Shown here piece after piece: positions 1 through 8,867 of a stretch of 64,000 bases of DNA (its first letter is position 1; every line of letters starts with the position of its first letter). The stretch covers positions 1 through 64,000 of the forward strand of contig JADCLI010000005.1 of the NCBI GenBank assembly GCA_016803235.1, given 5' to 3'. Made by a program: the position numbers and the translations under genes. The notes below the pieces were generated by a model that saw only the letters and a program-made list of their open reading frames with translations, was not told the DNA's origin and searched no databases. This DNA comes from Pimelobacter simplex. GTDB taxonomy: Bacteria > Actinomycetota > Actinomycetes > Propionibacteriales > Nocardioidaceae.

Positions 1-68
1 TGCGCGACGCTCGCACCTCAACCACCGGAGAACGCTGCGCGACGCTCGCACCTCAGCGACCGGAGAAC
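1..68. repeat. 35-bp tandem direct repeat, two copies
   Basis: Bases 1-33 and 36-68 are the same 33-mer with two mismatches, separated by GC, giving a 35-bp period. Each unit begins TGCGCGACGCTCGCACCTCA and ends CCGGAGAAC. It lies just upstream of the first gene and may continue past the left edge. Its role is unknown; an upstream regulatory repeat or intergenic repeat array are both possible. Confidence 0.75.
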
Positions 69-99
69 ACATCGAGACCACCGGCAGCGGTCGGCTACG

Positions 100-1149
100 G
101 TGGCGGCCGTGTCCGGACTGCACCTGACCCGTACCGCGGAGAACAGCGACGAGATCGACGCGCTCGCCGCGGCGCTGGCCGCCGACGGCGGCGGCCGGGT
201 GGGGATGGCGGCGATGGCGCCGGACCTGCCGTTCCGGATGCGCCGCACGTTCGCGCCGCTCCCCCGGATGCTCGGGCTCAAGGTCAGCCGTGCGTGGACC
301 TGGGAGGCGGCGGACCGACAGGACACGAACTGGTACCCGCAGGGCATCACCACCTCCGCGCGGACCGGGTTCCGCGAGACGCACGGGCACGACGTGCTCG
401 TGACGTCGTGGTACGCCCGCAGCACCGGAGGCTCGCGGATCAGCGTCGTCGACCTCGAGCGGCGCCGCTACGGCCACGTGCTGCTGGTGGTCCCGACGCT
501 CGCCGACGGCAAGGCGGGCTTCCGGCCGCTCAAGGTGCACGCCGGCGGCATCGTGTGGCACGGCGACCACCTGCACGTCGCCGCGACCGGGGCGGGCATC
601 CACAGCGCCCGCGTGAGCGACGTGCTGCGGGTGCCGGCAGGCTCGTCGTACCACACCTTCGGGCACCGCTACGTGCTCCCGATCCGCTTCACCCAGCAGA
701 GCGGGCACGACGAAGGCGTCGAGCGACTGCGCTACTCCTTCCTCACCCTGGACCGCAGCCACGACACGCCGGCCCTGGTCGTCGGCGAGTACGGCTCAGC
801 GCAGCAGACGCGGCGGATGGCGCGCTTCGCGATCGACCCCGACAGCGGCCTGCCGCGGCACGAGGTCGACGGCCGCGCGATCCCCGAGGTCGACGAGCGC
901 GGTGTGCCGCGGATGCAGGGGGTGGCCGCCGTCGAGGGCACCTACTACGTCACCCGCTCACGCGGGCGGCGCAAGCCCGGGTCCGTGTACGTCGGCCGCC
1001 CGGGTGCGCTGCGTGAGCACAGGTGGGCGACCCCGCCCGGCCCCGAGGACCTGGTCTGGTGGCCGGAGACGGGTCGCCTGTGGTCGGTCAGCGAGCACCC
1101 GCGCCTGCGGTGGGTGTTCGGGATGCGCCGGGCGGACCTCCCCGCCTAG
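100..1149 (+). CDS. hypothetical protein, 349 aa, beta-rich
   Basis: I do not recognise a characterised family. The protein is full of short Trp/His/Gly-rich beta-type segments (for example around residues 150-175, HAGGIVWHGDHLHVAATG) that recall beta-propeller-like proteins of actinomycetes. No signal peptide or membrane segment is obvious. The start is GTG at 100; a second in-frame GTG at 109 is equally possible because neither has a convincing ribosome binding site. The gene converges on the threonine aldolase gene with only 7 bases between the stop codons. Function is not assigned. Confidence 0.7.
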   Translation: MAAVSGLHLTRTAENSDEIDALAAALAADGGGRVGMAAMAPDLPFRMRRTFAPLPRMLGLKVSRAWTWEAADRQDTNWYPQGITTSARTGFRETHGHDVLVTSWYARSTGGSRISVVDLERRRYGHVLLVVPTLADGKAGFRPLKVHAGGIVWHGDHLHVAATGAGIHSARVSDVLRVPAGSSYHTFGHRYVLPIRFTQQSGHDEGVERLRYSFLTLDRSHDTPALVVGEYGSAQQTRRMARFAIDPDSGLPRHEVDGRAIPEVDERGVPRMQGVAAVEGTYYVTRSRGRRKPGSVYVGRPGALREHRWATPPGPEDLVWWPETGRLWSVSEHPRLRWVFGMRRADLPA

Positions 1150-1156
1150 GAGGCCG

Positions 1157-2242
1157 CTAGCGCCCCATCTCCTCGCGCAGCGCGCCGAGGAAGGCGTCGA
1201 CGTCGTCCTCGGTGGTGTCGAAGGAGCACATCCAGCGCACGTCGCCGGCGGCCTCGTCCCAGAAGTAGAACCGGTGCCGCTCCATCAGCCGGCGGCTGAC
1301 GTCGTGGGGCAACCGGGCGAAGACGCCGTTCGCCTGCACCGGGTAGAGGATCTCGACGCCGTCGAGCTCGCGGACGCCGGCGGCGAGCCGCTGCGCCATG
1401 GCGTTGGCGTGGCCGGCCAGGCGCAGCCACAGCCCGTCGGCCAGGAGCGCCTCGAACTGCACCGAGACGAAGCGCATCTTGCTGGCCAGCTGCATCGACA
1501 GCTTGCGCAGGTGCTTGAGGTGGCTGACCGCGTCGGGGTTCAGGATCACGACGGCCTCGCCGGCGAGCGCGCCGTTCTTGGTCGCGCCGAAGGACAGCAC
1601 GTCGACACCGGCGTCGGACGTGAACGACCGCAGCGGTACGTCGAGCGCGGCGGCCGCGTTCGCGAGCCGGGCGCCGTCCAGGTGCAGGCGCATCCCCAGT
1701 CCGTGGGCGTGCTCGGCGAGCGCGCGCACCTCGTCGGGCGTGTAGAGCGTGCCGAGCTCGGTGGACTGGGTGATCGAGACGACCTGCGGCATCGCGCGGT
1801 GCTCGTCGTCGAAGCCCCAGGCGTGCCGGTCGACCAGCTCGGGCGTGAGCTTGCCGTCGGGCGTGACGACGGTGTGCAGCTTGAGGCCGCCCATCCGCTC
1901 GGGGGCGCCGCCCTCGTCGACGTTGATGTGGGCGGTCGCCGCGCAGATCACCGCGCCCCAGCGGTCGGTCAGGGCCTGCAGGCCGACGACGTTGGCGCCG
2001 GTGCCGTTGAAGACCGGGTAGGCCTCCACGCCGGCACCGAACAGGCCGGCCATGATCTCCTGCAGGTGCTCGGTGTAGGCGTCCTCGCCGTAGGAGACCT
2101 GGTGGCCGCCGTTGGCCAGCGCGATCGCGGCCAGCACCTCGGGGTGCACGCCGGCGTAGTTGTCGCTGGCGAACTGACGGGCCTCGGGGTCGTGCCGCCG
2201 CTGGGCCGCGGTCGAGGTGGTCAGGGTTGCGGCGTCAGCCAC
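1157..2242 (-). CDS. ltaE: low-specificity L-threonine aldolase
   Basis: PLP-dependent fold-type I aldolase that cleaves L-threonine or L-allo-threonine to glycine and acetaldehyde. The N-terminal FASDNYAGVHPEV block, the GTGANV phosphate-binding loop and SFGATKNG with the PLP lysine are all present. About 361 aa, normal for the family. I place the start at GTG 2242, preceded by GGAGAG at good spacing, rather than further upstream. That start overlaps the end of the SDR gene by 22 bases, so it is probably the last gene of the DUF6421-SDR-aldolase operon. The neighbouring tdh-kbl pair degrades the same amino acid. Confidence 0.9.
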   Translation of the reverse strand: MADAATLTTSTAAQRRHDPEARQFASDNYAGVHPEVLAAIALANGGHQVSYGEDAYTEHLQEIMAGLFGAGVEAYPVFNGTGANVVGLQALTDRWGAVICAATAHINVDEGGAPERMGGLKLHTVVTPDGKLTPELVDRHAWGFDDEHRAMPQVVSITQSTELGTLYTPDEVRALAEHAHGLGMRLHLDGARLANAAAALDVPLRSFTSDAGVDVLSFGATKNGALAGEAVVILNPDAVSHLKHLRKLSMQLASKMRFVSVQFEALLADGLWLRLAGHANAMAQRLAAGVRELDGVEILYPVQANGVFARLPHDVSRRLMERHRFYFWDEAAGDVRWMCSFDTTEDDVDAFLGALREEMGR

Positions 2243-2925
2243 AGTCGCTCTCCGTTCAGCTCGGCGCTCGGCCGGTCCCACAGACCGGCGATCGTCTCGG
2301 CCAGGTCGTCGACGTGGGTGAAGCCGTCGAACGCGGCGTCCGGGCGGGCAGCGCGCATCGCGTCGTCGAGGAGGGCCTTGACCACCAGGATCGTAGCGGC
2401 GGCGTCCCCGTCAGCCCGGCCGAAGGCATGGGCCAGGGCGAGGGTCCAGGCCTCGGCGGCGGCCTTGGCGGCGGCGTACGCCGCGTTGCCGGCGGTGGGC
2501 GCCCCGGCACCGGCGGCACTGACCACCACGAACCGGCCACCCGACTCGACCAGCGCCCGCTGCGCAGCCAGGGACGTGTGCTGCAGCGTGCGGACCAGCA
2601 GCGGCTCGAGCGTCGCCCAGTGGTCCAGCGCCTCGGTCGTCAGGCCCTTGCCGCCGCGCCAGCCACCGACCAGGTGCACGACCCCGTCGAGGCGGCCGTG
2701 CCGGGCGACGACGTCGTCGAGCCACGCCCGGGTCGCCTCGGCGTCGAGCAGGTCGACGACCTGCCCCTCGACGGTGCCGTCGTCCCCCACGTGGGCGACG
2801 CACGCGTCGAGACGGGCCGGGTCGGCGTCGGCGGCGGCGACGACGGCGCCGGCAGCAGCGAGCCGGCGCACGGCGGCACGGCCGGACGGCCCGCCGGCAC
2901 CGGCGACCGCGATGACGCGGGTCAT
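2221..2925 (-). CDS. SDR family NAD(P)-dependent oxidoreductase
   Basis: Short-chain dehydrogenase of about 234 aa. The Rossmann start VIAVAGAGGPSGRAAVRRL carries the glycine-rich cofactor loop near residues 8-14, and the YxxxK catalytic pair is in AAYAAAKAAAEAW around residues 145-157. The substrate is unknown. The ATG at 2925 overlaps the DUF6421 stop (ATGA), and the 3' end overlaps the aldolase start, so all three genes look translationally coupled. I recall DUF6421, an SDR and a threonine aldolase occurring together in other actinomycetes, which suggests a shared but unassigned pathway. Confidence 0.85.
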   Translation of the reverse strand: MTRVIAVAGAGGPSGRAAVRRLAAAGAVVAAADADPARLDACVAHVGDDGTVEGQVVDLLDAEATRAWLDDVVARHGRLDGVVHLVGGWRGGKGLTTEALDHWATLEPLLVRTLQHTSLAAQRALVESGGRFVVVSAAGAGAPTAGNAAYAAAKAAAEAWTLALAHAFGRADGDAAATILVVKALLDDAMRAARPDAAFDGFTHVDDLAETIAGLWDRPSAELNGERLWLTPQP

Positions 2926-4304
2926 GCGGCGGCGGTGATGCCGCGGGTCTCCGCGATCACGTGCTTGAGCTTCTTGGCCAGGGCCTCGAAGAACATGCTC
3001 AGCGGGAACTCGTCGGCCAGCACGTCGTCGACCAGCTCGCGCGGCTGCTTGGAGAAGTCGAGCGCCTCGGCGCCGCGGGCCCACTTCGAGGCCGGGTGCG
3101 GCGCGAGGTAGCGGCTGACCAGCTCGTAGGCGGCCTGCCAGTGCACGATCTTCGGCCGGTCGATGCCGTCGCGGTAGAGCTGCTCGATCTCGGCGCACAG
3201 TGCGTTGGTGACCTGGGGTGCGAGGTCCCAGTCGATGCGCAGCTTGTTGTCGGTCCAGCGGATCGCGTCGTGCTGGTGCAGGTAGGCGAACAGCAGCTGG
3301 CCACCGAGGCCGTCGTAGTTGCGGGTGCGCTCGCCGGTGACCGGGAAGCGGAACATGCGGTCGAGCAGGATCGCGTGCTGCGCGTCCGCGGCGACCTCGT
3401 TGCCCTCGGCCTCGAGCTCGACGGCCGCCTTGAACGCGGTCAGGTCGCAGCGCAGCTCCTCCAGGCCGTACATCCAGAACGGCTGGCGCTGCTTGATCAT
3501 GAACGGGTCGAACGGCAGGTCGCCGTGGCTGTGCGCGCGGTCGTGGATCATGTCCCAGAGCACGAACGCGTCCTGGCTGCGCTGCTGGTCCTCGAGCAGG
3601 CCCCGGACCTCGTCGGGGAGCTCCACGCCGAGCAGGTCGACGGCGGCGGTGCCGACGCGGCGGAAGCGCGCGGCCTCGCGGTCGCAGAAGATGCCGCCCC
3701 AGCTGAACCGCTCGGGCACCTCGCGCACGGCGACGGTCTCGGGGAAGAGCACCGCGGAGTTGGTGTCGTAGCCGGAGGTGAAGTCCTCGAACGCGATGCC
3801 GCAGAACAGCGGGTTGTCGTAGCGCGTGGCCTCGAGGTCGGCCAGCCACTCGGGCCACACCATCCGGAAGACCACGGCCTCGAGGTTGCGGTCCGGGTTG
3901 CCGTTCTGCGTGTACATCGGGAACACGACGAGGTGCTGGCGGCCGTCGACGCGCTCGGCGGCGGGCTGGAAGGCGAGCAGCGAGTCGAGGAAGTCCGGGA
4001 CGCCGAAGCCCGCGTCGGCCCAGCGGCGCAGGTCGGCGACGAGCGCGCGGTGGTACGCCGCGTCGTGCGGCAGCAGCGGCGAGAGCGCCTCGACGGCCTC
4101 GACCACGCGGGCGACCGCGGCGGCGACCGTCTCGCGGGCCGGGGCGCCCTCGGCGGCGAGGTCGACGGAGCCGTCGGCGAGCTGCCAGGTGCGGATCTGC
4201 TCGACGGCGTCCTTCAGCGCCTGCCAGGACGGATCCGCCACCACGGCGGCACCGCGGGCGTCAGTACGGTCAGCGAGCGAGAGAACGTCCGTCATGGCAT
4301 CCAT
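2922..4304 (-). CDS. DUF6421 family protein
   Basis: A 460-aa soluble protein rich in Trp, Phe and His (MYTQNGNPDRNLEAVVF; DMIHDRAHSHGDLPFDPF). It matches what I know of the actinobacterial DUF6421 family, whose biochemical role is unknown. The conserved HDRAHSHGD cluster could bind metal, but this is speculation. It heads the operon with the SDR and threonine aldolase. ATG 4304 lies inside a 27-bp palindrome; the second ATG, at 4295, may be the true start. Neither start has a clear ribosome binding site, so translation might be leaderless. Confidence 0.8.
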   Translation of the reverse strand: MDAMTDVLSLADRTDARGAAVVADPSWQALKDAVEQIRTWQLADGSVDLAAEGAPARETVAAAVARVVEAVEALSPLLPHDAAYHRALVADLRRWADAGFGVPDFLDSLLAFQPAAERVDGRQHLVVFPMYTQNGNPDRNLEAVVFRMVWPEWLADLEATRYDNPLFCGIAFEDFTSGYDTNSAVLFPETVAVREVPERFSWGGIFCDREAARFRRVGTAAVDLLGVELPDEVRGLLEDQQRSQDAFVLWDMIHDRAHSHGDLPFDPFMIKQRQPFWMYGLEELRCDLTAFKAAVELEAEGNEVAADAQHAILLDRMFRFPVTGERTRNYDGLGGQLLFAYLHQHDAIRWTDNKLRIDWDLAPQVTNALCAEIEQLYRDGIDRPKIVHWQAAYELVSRYLAPHPASKWARGAEALDFSKQPRELVDDVLADEFPLSMFFEALAKKLKHVIAETRGITAAA

Positions 4305-4329
4305 TCAACAGGAAATCTTCCTGCTGAAT
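4303..4329. promoter_or_regulatory. 27-bp palindromic operator before the DUF6421 operon
   Basis: ATTCAACAGGAA (4303-4314), a 3-base spacer, then TTCCTGCTGAAT (4318-4329): 12-base arms with one mismatch, centred on AGGAA-ATC-TTCCT. It sits at the start of the DUF6421-SDR-aldolase operon, immediately downstream of the end of kbl. The size and symmetry fit a dimeric repressor or activator such as an Lrp/AsnC- or GntR-type protein, but the regulator is not identifiable from this window. Confidence 0.6.
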
Positions 4330-4360
4330 CAACCTGACGAGCGCACTCTTTCCTCGATCG

Positions 4361-5542
4361 TCAGCCCTGAGCCGCCTGTCGTCCGGCGACGAAGGCCTCG
4401 ACGCAGCGCCGGACCTGCTCCTCGGTGTGCGCGGCGGAGAGCTGGACCCGGATCCGGGCCTCCCCCCGCGGGACCACCGGGAAGCTGAACGCCGTGACGT
4501 AGACCCCGTGCTTCTGCATCTCGTCGGCCACCCGGGCGGTCAGCGCGGCGTCGCCGAACATCACCGGCACGATCGGGTGCTCGCCGGGCAGCAGATGGAA
4601 CCCCTCGGCCTCCATCAGCGACCGGAACAGGGTGGCGTTGGCCTGCAGCCGCTCGCGCAGCTCGCCCGAGCCCTCGACCAGGTCGAGCGCGCGCAGCGTG
4701 CCGGCGACGATCGACGGGGCGAGGGTGTTGGAGAACAGGTACGGGCGCGAGCGCTGGCGCAGCAGCGCGACGATCTCGCGGTGCGAGGAGACGTAGCCGC
4801 CCGAGGCGCCACCGAGGGCCTTGCCGAAGGTGCCGGTGTAGATGTCGACCCGGTCGGCCACGCCACACAGCTCGGGGGTGCCGCGCCCGCCCGCGCCGAT
4901 GAAGCCGACCGCGTGGGAGTCGTCGACCAGCACGAGGGCGTCGTACCTGTCCGCGAGGTCGCAGATCTCGCGCAGCGGCGCGATGTAGCCGTCCATCGAG
5001 AACACGCCGTCGGTGACGACCACCCGGAACCGGGCGTCGGCGGCGGCCTGCAGCTGGGCCTCGAGGTCGGCCATGTCGCGGTTGGCGTAGCGCAGGCGGC
5101 GGGCCTTGGAGAGGCGGATGCCGTCGATGATCGAGGCGTGGTTGAGGGCGTCGGAGATGATCGCGTCCTCGGCCCCGAAGAGGGTCTCGAAGACGCCGCC
5201 GTTGGCGTCGAAGCACGACGAGTAGAGGATCGTGTCCTCGGTGCCGAGGAACTCCGCGAGCCGGCGCTCGAGCTCGAGATGCTGCTCCTGGGTGCCGCAG
5301 ATGAAGCGGACGCTCGCCAGGCCGTAGCCCCACTCGTCGAGCGCGCCGCGCGCCGCCTCGAGCAGGCGCGGGTCGTCGGCGAGGCCGAGGTAGTTGTTGG
5401 CGCAGAAGTTGAGCACCTCGGCGCCGTCGGCGACGATCTCGGCCTTCTGCGGCCCACGGATGCCGCGCTCGCGCTTGGTCAGCCCGGCCTGCTCGATCCC
5501 GTCGAGCTCCGCGGCGAGGTGGTTCCTGAATGCTCCGTACAT
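4361..5542 (-). CDS. kbl: glycine C-acetyltransferase (2-amino-3-ketobutyrate CoA ligase)
   Basis: PLP enzyme of the alpha-oxoamine synthase family. It converts 2-amino-3-oxobutyrate, the product of threonine dehydrogenase, plus CoA to glycine and acetyl-CoA. 393 aa, typical length. [14 protein letters not shown] near residue 45, DDSHAVGF, and [10 protein letters not shown] carrying the PLP lysine are all visible. The ATG at 5542 overlaps the tdh stop (TGATG), so the two enzymes of the pathway are coupled. It ends shortly before the palindrome of the next operon. Confidence 0.95.
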   Translation of the reverse strand: MYGAFRNHLAAELDGIEQAGLTKRERGIRGPQKAEIVADGAEVLNFCANNYLGLADDPRLLEAARGALDEWGYGLASVRFICGTQEQHLELERRLAEFLGTEDTILYSSCFDANGGVFETLFGAEDAIISDALNHASIIDGIRLSKARRLRYANRDMADLEAQLQAAADARFRVVVTDGVFSMDGYIAPLREICDLADRYDALVLVDDSHAVGFIGAGGRGTPELCGVADRVDIYTGTFGKALGGASGGYVSSHREIVALLRQRSRPYLFSNTLAPSIVAGTLRALDLVEGSGELRERLQANATLFRSLMEAEGFHLLPGEHPIVPVMFGDAALTARVADEMQKHGVYVTAFSFPVVPRGEARIRVQLSAAHTEEQVRRCVEAFVAGRQAAQG

Positions 5543-6585
5543 CACAGCTCCGTCCAGTCCAGCACGACCTTGCCGACCCCGGCGGACGCCGCGATCTCGA
5601 ATCCCCGCGCCCAGTCGCGCGCGGGCAGGCGGTCGGAGATGACCGACCCGATCGCCGTACGGAGCGCGCTGCTCGACTGCAGCATCGCTCCCATGGCGTT
5701 CCAGGTCTCGAACATCTCGCGGCCGTAGATCCCCTTGAGGGTCAGCATGTGCGTGACGACCTTCCCCCAGTCGATCGCGAACGGCGAGCTCGGCAGGCCG
5801 AGCATGGCGATCCGCCCGCCGTGGTTCATGTTGTCGATCATCTGCGGCAGCGCCGACGGGGCGCCACTCATCTCGAAGCCGATGTCGAAGCCCTCGCGCA
5901 TGTGCAGCGTGCGCTGGACGTCGGCGACCGAGCCGGTCGACACGTCGACGACGGCGTCCGCGCCCATGCCCTTGGCCAGCTCGAGCCGGGCGGGGCTGAC
6001 GTCGGTGCCGACGACGTACCGGGCGCCGACGTGGCGGGCGGTCGCGATCGCCATCAGCCCGATCGGCCCGCAGCCGGTGACGAGCACGTCCTCGCCGACG
6101 AGCGGGAAGGCGAGCGCGGTGTGCACGGCGTTGCCGAGCGGGTCGAAGATCGCGCCGAGGTCGGGGTCGACGTCGGGGTGGTGGACCCACACGTTGCTGG
6201 CCGGGAGGCTGAGGTACTCCGCGAACGCGCCGTCGCGCTGCACGCCGAGGCCGATCGTGCGGATGCACATCTGGCGTCGGCCGGCCCGGCAGTTGCGGCA
6301 GGTGCCGCACACGATGTGGCCCTCGCCGGAGACCCGGTCGCCGACGGCGACGTCGGTGACGAGCGGGCCGACCTCGACCACCTCGCCGTAGAACTCGTGC
6401 CCCGGGGTGAGCGGTGCCTCCACCGCGCCGGCGGCCCACTCGTCCCACCGCAGGATGTGCAGGTCGGTGCCGCAGATGCCGGTGCGGAGCACCCTGATGA
6501 CCACGTCGGCCGGGCCGCAGGTCGGGTCCGGGCGGTCGACGAGCTCGAGCCCGGGGGCCGCCTCGGCCTTGTAGAGCGCCTTCAT
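5542..6585 (-). CDS. tdh: L-threonine 3-dehydrogenase
   Basis: Zinc medium-chain dehydrogenase oxidising L-threonine to 2-amino-3-oxobutyrate with NAD+. Catalytic-zinc elements GICGTDLHI and GHEFYG, the four-Cys structural zinc lobe ([15 protein letters not shown]) and the NAD loop TGCGPIGL are present. I start it at ATG 6585 ([10 protein letters not shown]), giving 347 aa, close to E. coli Tdh. An in-frame extension to 6660 would run into the divergent promoter region. First gene of tdh-kbl; divergent from a LysR-type regulator across 89 bases. Confidence 0.95.
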   Translation of the reverse strand: MKALYKAEAAPGLELVDRPDPTCGPADVVIRVLRTGICGTDLHILRWDEWAAGAVEAPLTPGHEFYGEVVEVGPLVTDVAVGDRVSGEGHIVCGTCRNCRAGRRQMCIRTIGLGVQRDGAFAEYLSLPASNVWVHHPDVDPDLGAIFDPLGNAVHTALAFPLVGEDVLVTGCGPIGLMAIATARHVGARYVVGTDVSPARLELAKGMGADAVVDVSTGSVADVQRTLHMREGFDIGFEMSGAPSALPQMIDNMNHGGRIAMLGLPSSPFAIDWGKVVTHMLTLKGIYGREMFETWNAMGAMLQSSSALRTAIGSVISDRLPARDWARGFEIAASAGVGKVVLDWTEL

Positions 6586-6645
6586 GGATCCATTGGAGCG
6601 CCGGGCGACCGTGCAGAGCAACGGGCACTTCCTGCACCATCCCTT

Positions 6646-6657
6646 AAGTGATCGCTT
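6646..6657. promoter_or_regulatory. candidate LysR operator between tdh and the LysR gene
   Basis: AAGTGATCGCTT is a 12-base palindrome with one mismatch in the 89-base divergent region between tdh and the LysR-type regulator. LysR regulators usually bind such interrupted dyads close to their own promoter. Nearby, 6629-6634 carries TTCCTG, the half-site seen in the 4303-4329 palindrome, which may or may not be meaningful. Confidence 0.4.
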
Positions 6658-6674
6658 CACCGTAGGCTGGTCCG

Positions 6675-7589
6675 GTGGAGATCCACCAGCTCACGATCCT
6701 GCGCGAGCTCGGCGCCCTCGGCAGTGTGACGGCCGTGGCCGAGGCGCTGCACGTCTCCCCGTCGGCCGTCTCGCAGCACCTCGCCGCGCTGCAGCGACAG
6801 TTCGGCACGCCGCTCACCCGCCGCGAGGGGCGGGTGCTGGCCCTGACCGATGCCGGCCGCGTGCTCGCCCGGGCGGGTGCCGACGTCATCGACGCGATGG
6901 CCGCCGCCCGGAGCGCCGTCGAGGACTTCGAGGGCTCCCCCGGCGGCACGGTCACGTTGAGCAGCTTCCACAGCGCCGGCCAGGCGGTGTTCGGCCCGCT
7001 GCTGCGCGAGCTCGGCGCCCACGCCGACGCGCCCGACCTGAGGCTGACCGACGAGGACGTCGCGCAACGCGACTTCCCCGCCCTCACGGCGCAGTACGAC
7101 CTCGTGCTCGCCCACCGGATGGAGCACAGCCCGCCCTGGCCGACCGACGACCTGCACGTCGTCACCCTGGCCCGCGAGCCCCTCGACGTGGCCCTGCCGG
7201 CCGCTCACCCGCTGGCCGGACGCGAGCGGCTGCGGCCACGCGACGTCGTCGGCGAGCGCTGGGTGACCAGCCGGGTGGGCTACTCCCCCGACGACGTGCT
7301 CATCGCGGTCGCCGCGCTCACCCGCCGCAGCGCCGAGGTCGTGCACCGGGTCAACGACTACGGCGCGGTCGCCGCCCTGGTCGCCGCCGGCTCCGGGATC
7401 GGGCTGCTGCCCCGCTACACCTCCGCCCACCCGTACGACGACGTCGTGCTCCGCCCCCTGCACGGGCTCAGCACCAGCCGCACGATCGACGTGCTCGCCC
7501 GCCCCGAGACCCTCCGCCGCCGCTCGGCCCAGCACGTGGTCCAGGCGCTGCGCCGCGTCATGGAGCGACTCGTGGCCTCGCAGGGTTGA
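6675..7589 (+). CDS. LysR family transcriptional regulator
   Basis: 304 aa. The N-terminal winged helix (residues 1-60: [20 protein letters not shown], then [17 protein letters not shown]) is followed by a periplasmic-binding-like effector domain. GTG start at 6675. It is divergent from tdh-kbl, the usual layout for a LysR regulator and its target, but guaD starts only 8 bases after its stop, so it may be co-transcribed with and also control guanine deamination. The effector cannot be read from the sequence. Confidence 0.85.
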   Translation: MEIHQLTILRELGALGSVTAVAEALHVSPSAVSQHLAALQRQFGTPLTRREGRVLALTDAGRVLARAGADVIDAMAAARSAVEDFEGSPGGTVTLSSFHSAGQAVFGPLLRELGAHADAPDLRLTDEDVAQRDFPALTAQYDLVLAHRMEHSPPWPTDDLHVVTLAREPLDVALPAAHPLAGRERLRPRDVVGERWVTSRVGYSPDDVLIAVAALTRRSAEVVHRVNDYGAVAALVAAGSGIGLLPRYTSAHPYDDVVLRPLHGLSTSRTIDVLARPETLRRRSAQHVVQALRRVMERLVASQG

Positions 7590-7597
7590 ATGGCGGC

Positions 7598-8065
7598 ATG
7601 AGCGAGGAGACCTGGCTGGCCCGGGCCGTCGAGCTGGCCACGACCAATGTCGCTGCCGGCGGAGGCCCGTTCGGCGCGGTGATCGTCCGCGACGGCACCG
7701 TCGTGGCGGAGGGGCAGAACCGGGTCACGCGCGATCTCGACCCGACCGCCCACGCCGAGGTGATGGCGATCCGTGCCGCCTGCGCCTCCCTCGCGACCTT
7801 CGAGCTCACCGGGTGCACGCTCTACACCTCGTGCGAGCCGTGCCCGCTGTGCGTCTCCGCAGCACTGTGGGCCCGCCTCGACCGGGTGGTCTACGCCGCC
7901 GACCGCGACGACGCGGCCCGCGGCGGCTTCGACGACCGGGCGTTCTACGAGCTCTTCGAGCGGCCGCGCACCGAGTGGACGATGGCGGTCGCCCACGTCG
8001 CGACCCCCGACGCCGCCGCCCCCTTCGAGGCCTGGCTCGCCCACGACGGGCGCACGGCCTACTGA
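7598..8065 (+). CDS. guaD: guanine deaminase (cytidine-deaminase fold)
   Basis: 155-aa zinc deaminase with the HAE motif (TAHAEVMAIR) and the CEPCPLC zinc pair. The overall match to Bacillus GuaD is close, including PFGAVIVRDG, LYTSCEPCP, a GFDD segment and a C-terminus ending in Tyr. GuaD converts guanine to xanthine, the substrate of the xanthine dehydrogenase encoded just downstream on the other strand. TadA or other nucleoside deaminases are the alternative. Its 3' end overlaps the convergent xdhC by 7 bases. Confidence 0.85.
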   Translation: MSEETWLARAVELATTNVAAGGGPFGAVIVRDGTVVAEGQNRVTRDLDPTAHAEVMAIRAACASLATFELTGCTLYTSCEPCPLCVSAALWARLDRVVYAADRDDAARGGFDDRAFYELFERPRTEWTMAVAHVATPDAAAPFEAWLAHDGRTAY

Positions 8066-8865
8066 GCTCGCTGGCGGACAGGGCCGAGCAGCTCGACCGC
8101 GACGGCCAGCGCGATCCGCGCCGGCTCCTTGCCGCTGATCGCCGGGTCGCCGATCGGCGTGTGGACGCGGGCGATCGCTGCCTCGTCATGCCCGAGCTCG
8201 GCGAGGCGGGCGCGGAAGCGGGCCCACTTGGCGCTGGAGCCGATCAGCCCGATCGAGCCCGGCACCTCCGAGCGGAGCAGGGCGTCGAGCAGGGCGAGGT
8301 CCTCGGCGTGGTCGTGGGTCAGCACCAGCACGTCGGTGCCGGCGGGGAGCTCGGCGACGACGAGCTCGGGCAGCACCGGCACCCGGTGCACCCGTACGTC
8401 GGCCGGGCCGGTCAGGACGGCGGCGAGCCGGTCGTCGGCGAGCTGGTCGGCGCGGGAGTCGACGAGGTGCAGCTCGAGGTCGTGGCGGCTGAGCAGCAGC
8501 GCCAGCTCGAGGCCGACGTGGCCCATCCCGAAGACCGCGATCGAGCGCCGGACCGGGAGTGGCTCGTAGAGCAGGCTCACCCGCCCGCCACAGCACTGCA
8601 CGCCGTGCTCCGCGGGAGCCCTGTCGGACAGGTCGTGCTGCTCGGTGCACACCGGCGGCTCCGCGTCCTCCAGCAGGGCCCGTGCCCGTCGTACGGCGGT
8701 CTCCTCGAGGTTCCCGCCGCCGATGCTCCCCCAGGTGTCGCTGGCCGAGACGACCAGCTTGGCGCCGGCCCCGCGCGGGGCGTGGCCGTGGACGTCGGTC
8801 ACCGTCACGAGCACCCCCGGGGTGCGAGTGTCGCGGAGGTGCTGGAGCGCACGCAGCCAATCCAC
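8059..8865 (-). CDS. xdhC: xanthine dehydrogenase accessory protein XdhC
   Basis: 268 aa. N-terminal XdhC domain (VLVTVTDVHGHAPRGAGAKL, GSIGGGNLEE, QCCGG) followed by a Rossmann-type domain (IAVFGMGHVGLELALLL). XdhC binds the molybdenum cofactor, helps its sulfuration and inserts it into XdhB. GTG start at 8865, two bases after the xdhB stop, so it is the last gene of the xdh operon. The Cys pair in QCCGG is a plausible cofactor site. Confidence 0.9.
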   Translation of the reverse strand: MDWLRALQHLRDTRTPGVLVTVTDVHGHAPRGAGAKLVVSASDTWGSIGGGNLEETAVRRARALLEDAEPPVCTEQHDLSDRAPAEHGVQCCGGRVSLLYEPLPVRRSIAVFGMGHVGLELALLLSRHDLELHLVDSRADQLADDRLAAVLTGPADVRVHRVPVLPELVVAELPAGTDVLVLTHDHAEDLALLDALLRSEVPGSIGLIGSSAKWARFRARLAELGHDEAAIARVHTPIGDPAISGKEPARIALAVAVELLGPVRQRAQ

Positions 8866-8867
8866 GC

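Noticed and set aside
902..2938. Very long plus-strand frame across the aldolase and SDR genes
   Set aside because: Antisense shadow typical of high-GC DNA; the minus-strand proteins have clear family motifs. The same applies to long frames at 8559-11171, 46862-49132, 48843-51098 and 56517-59249.
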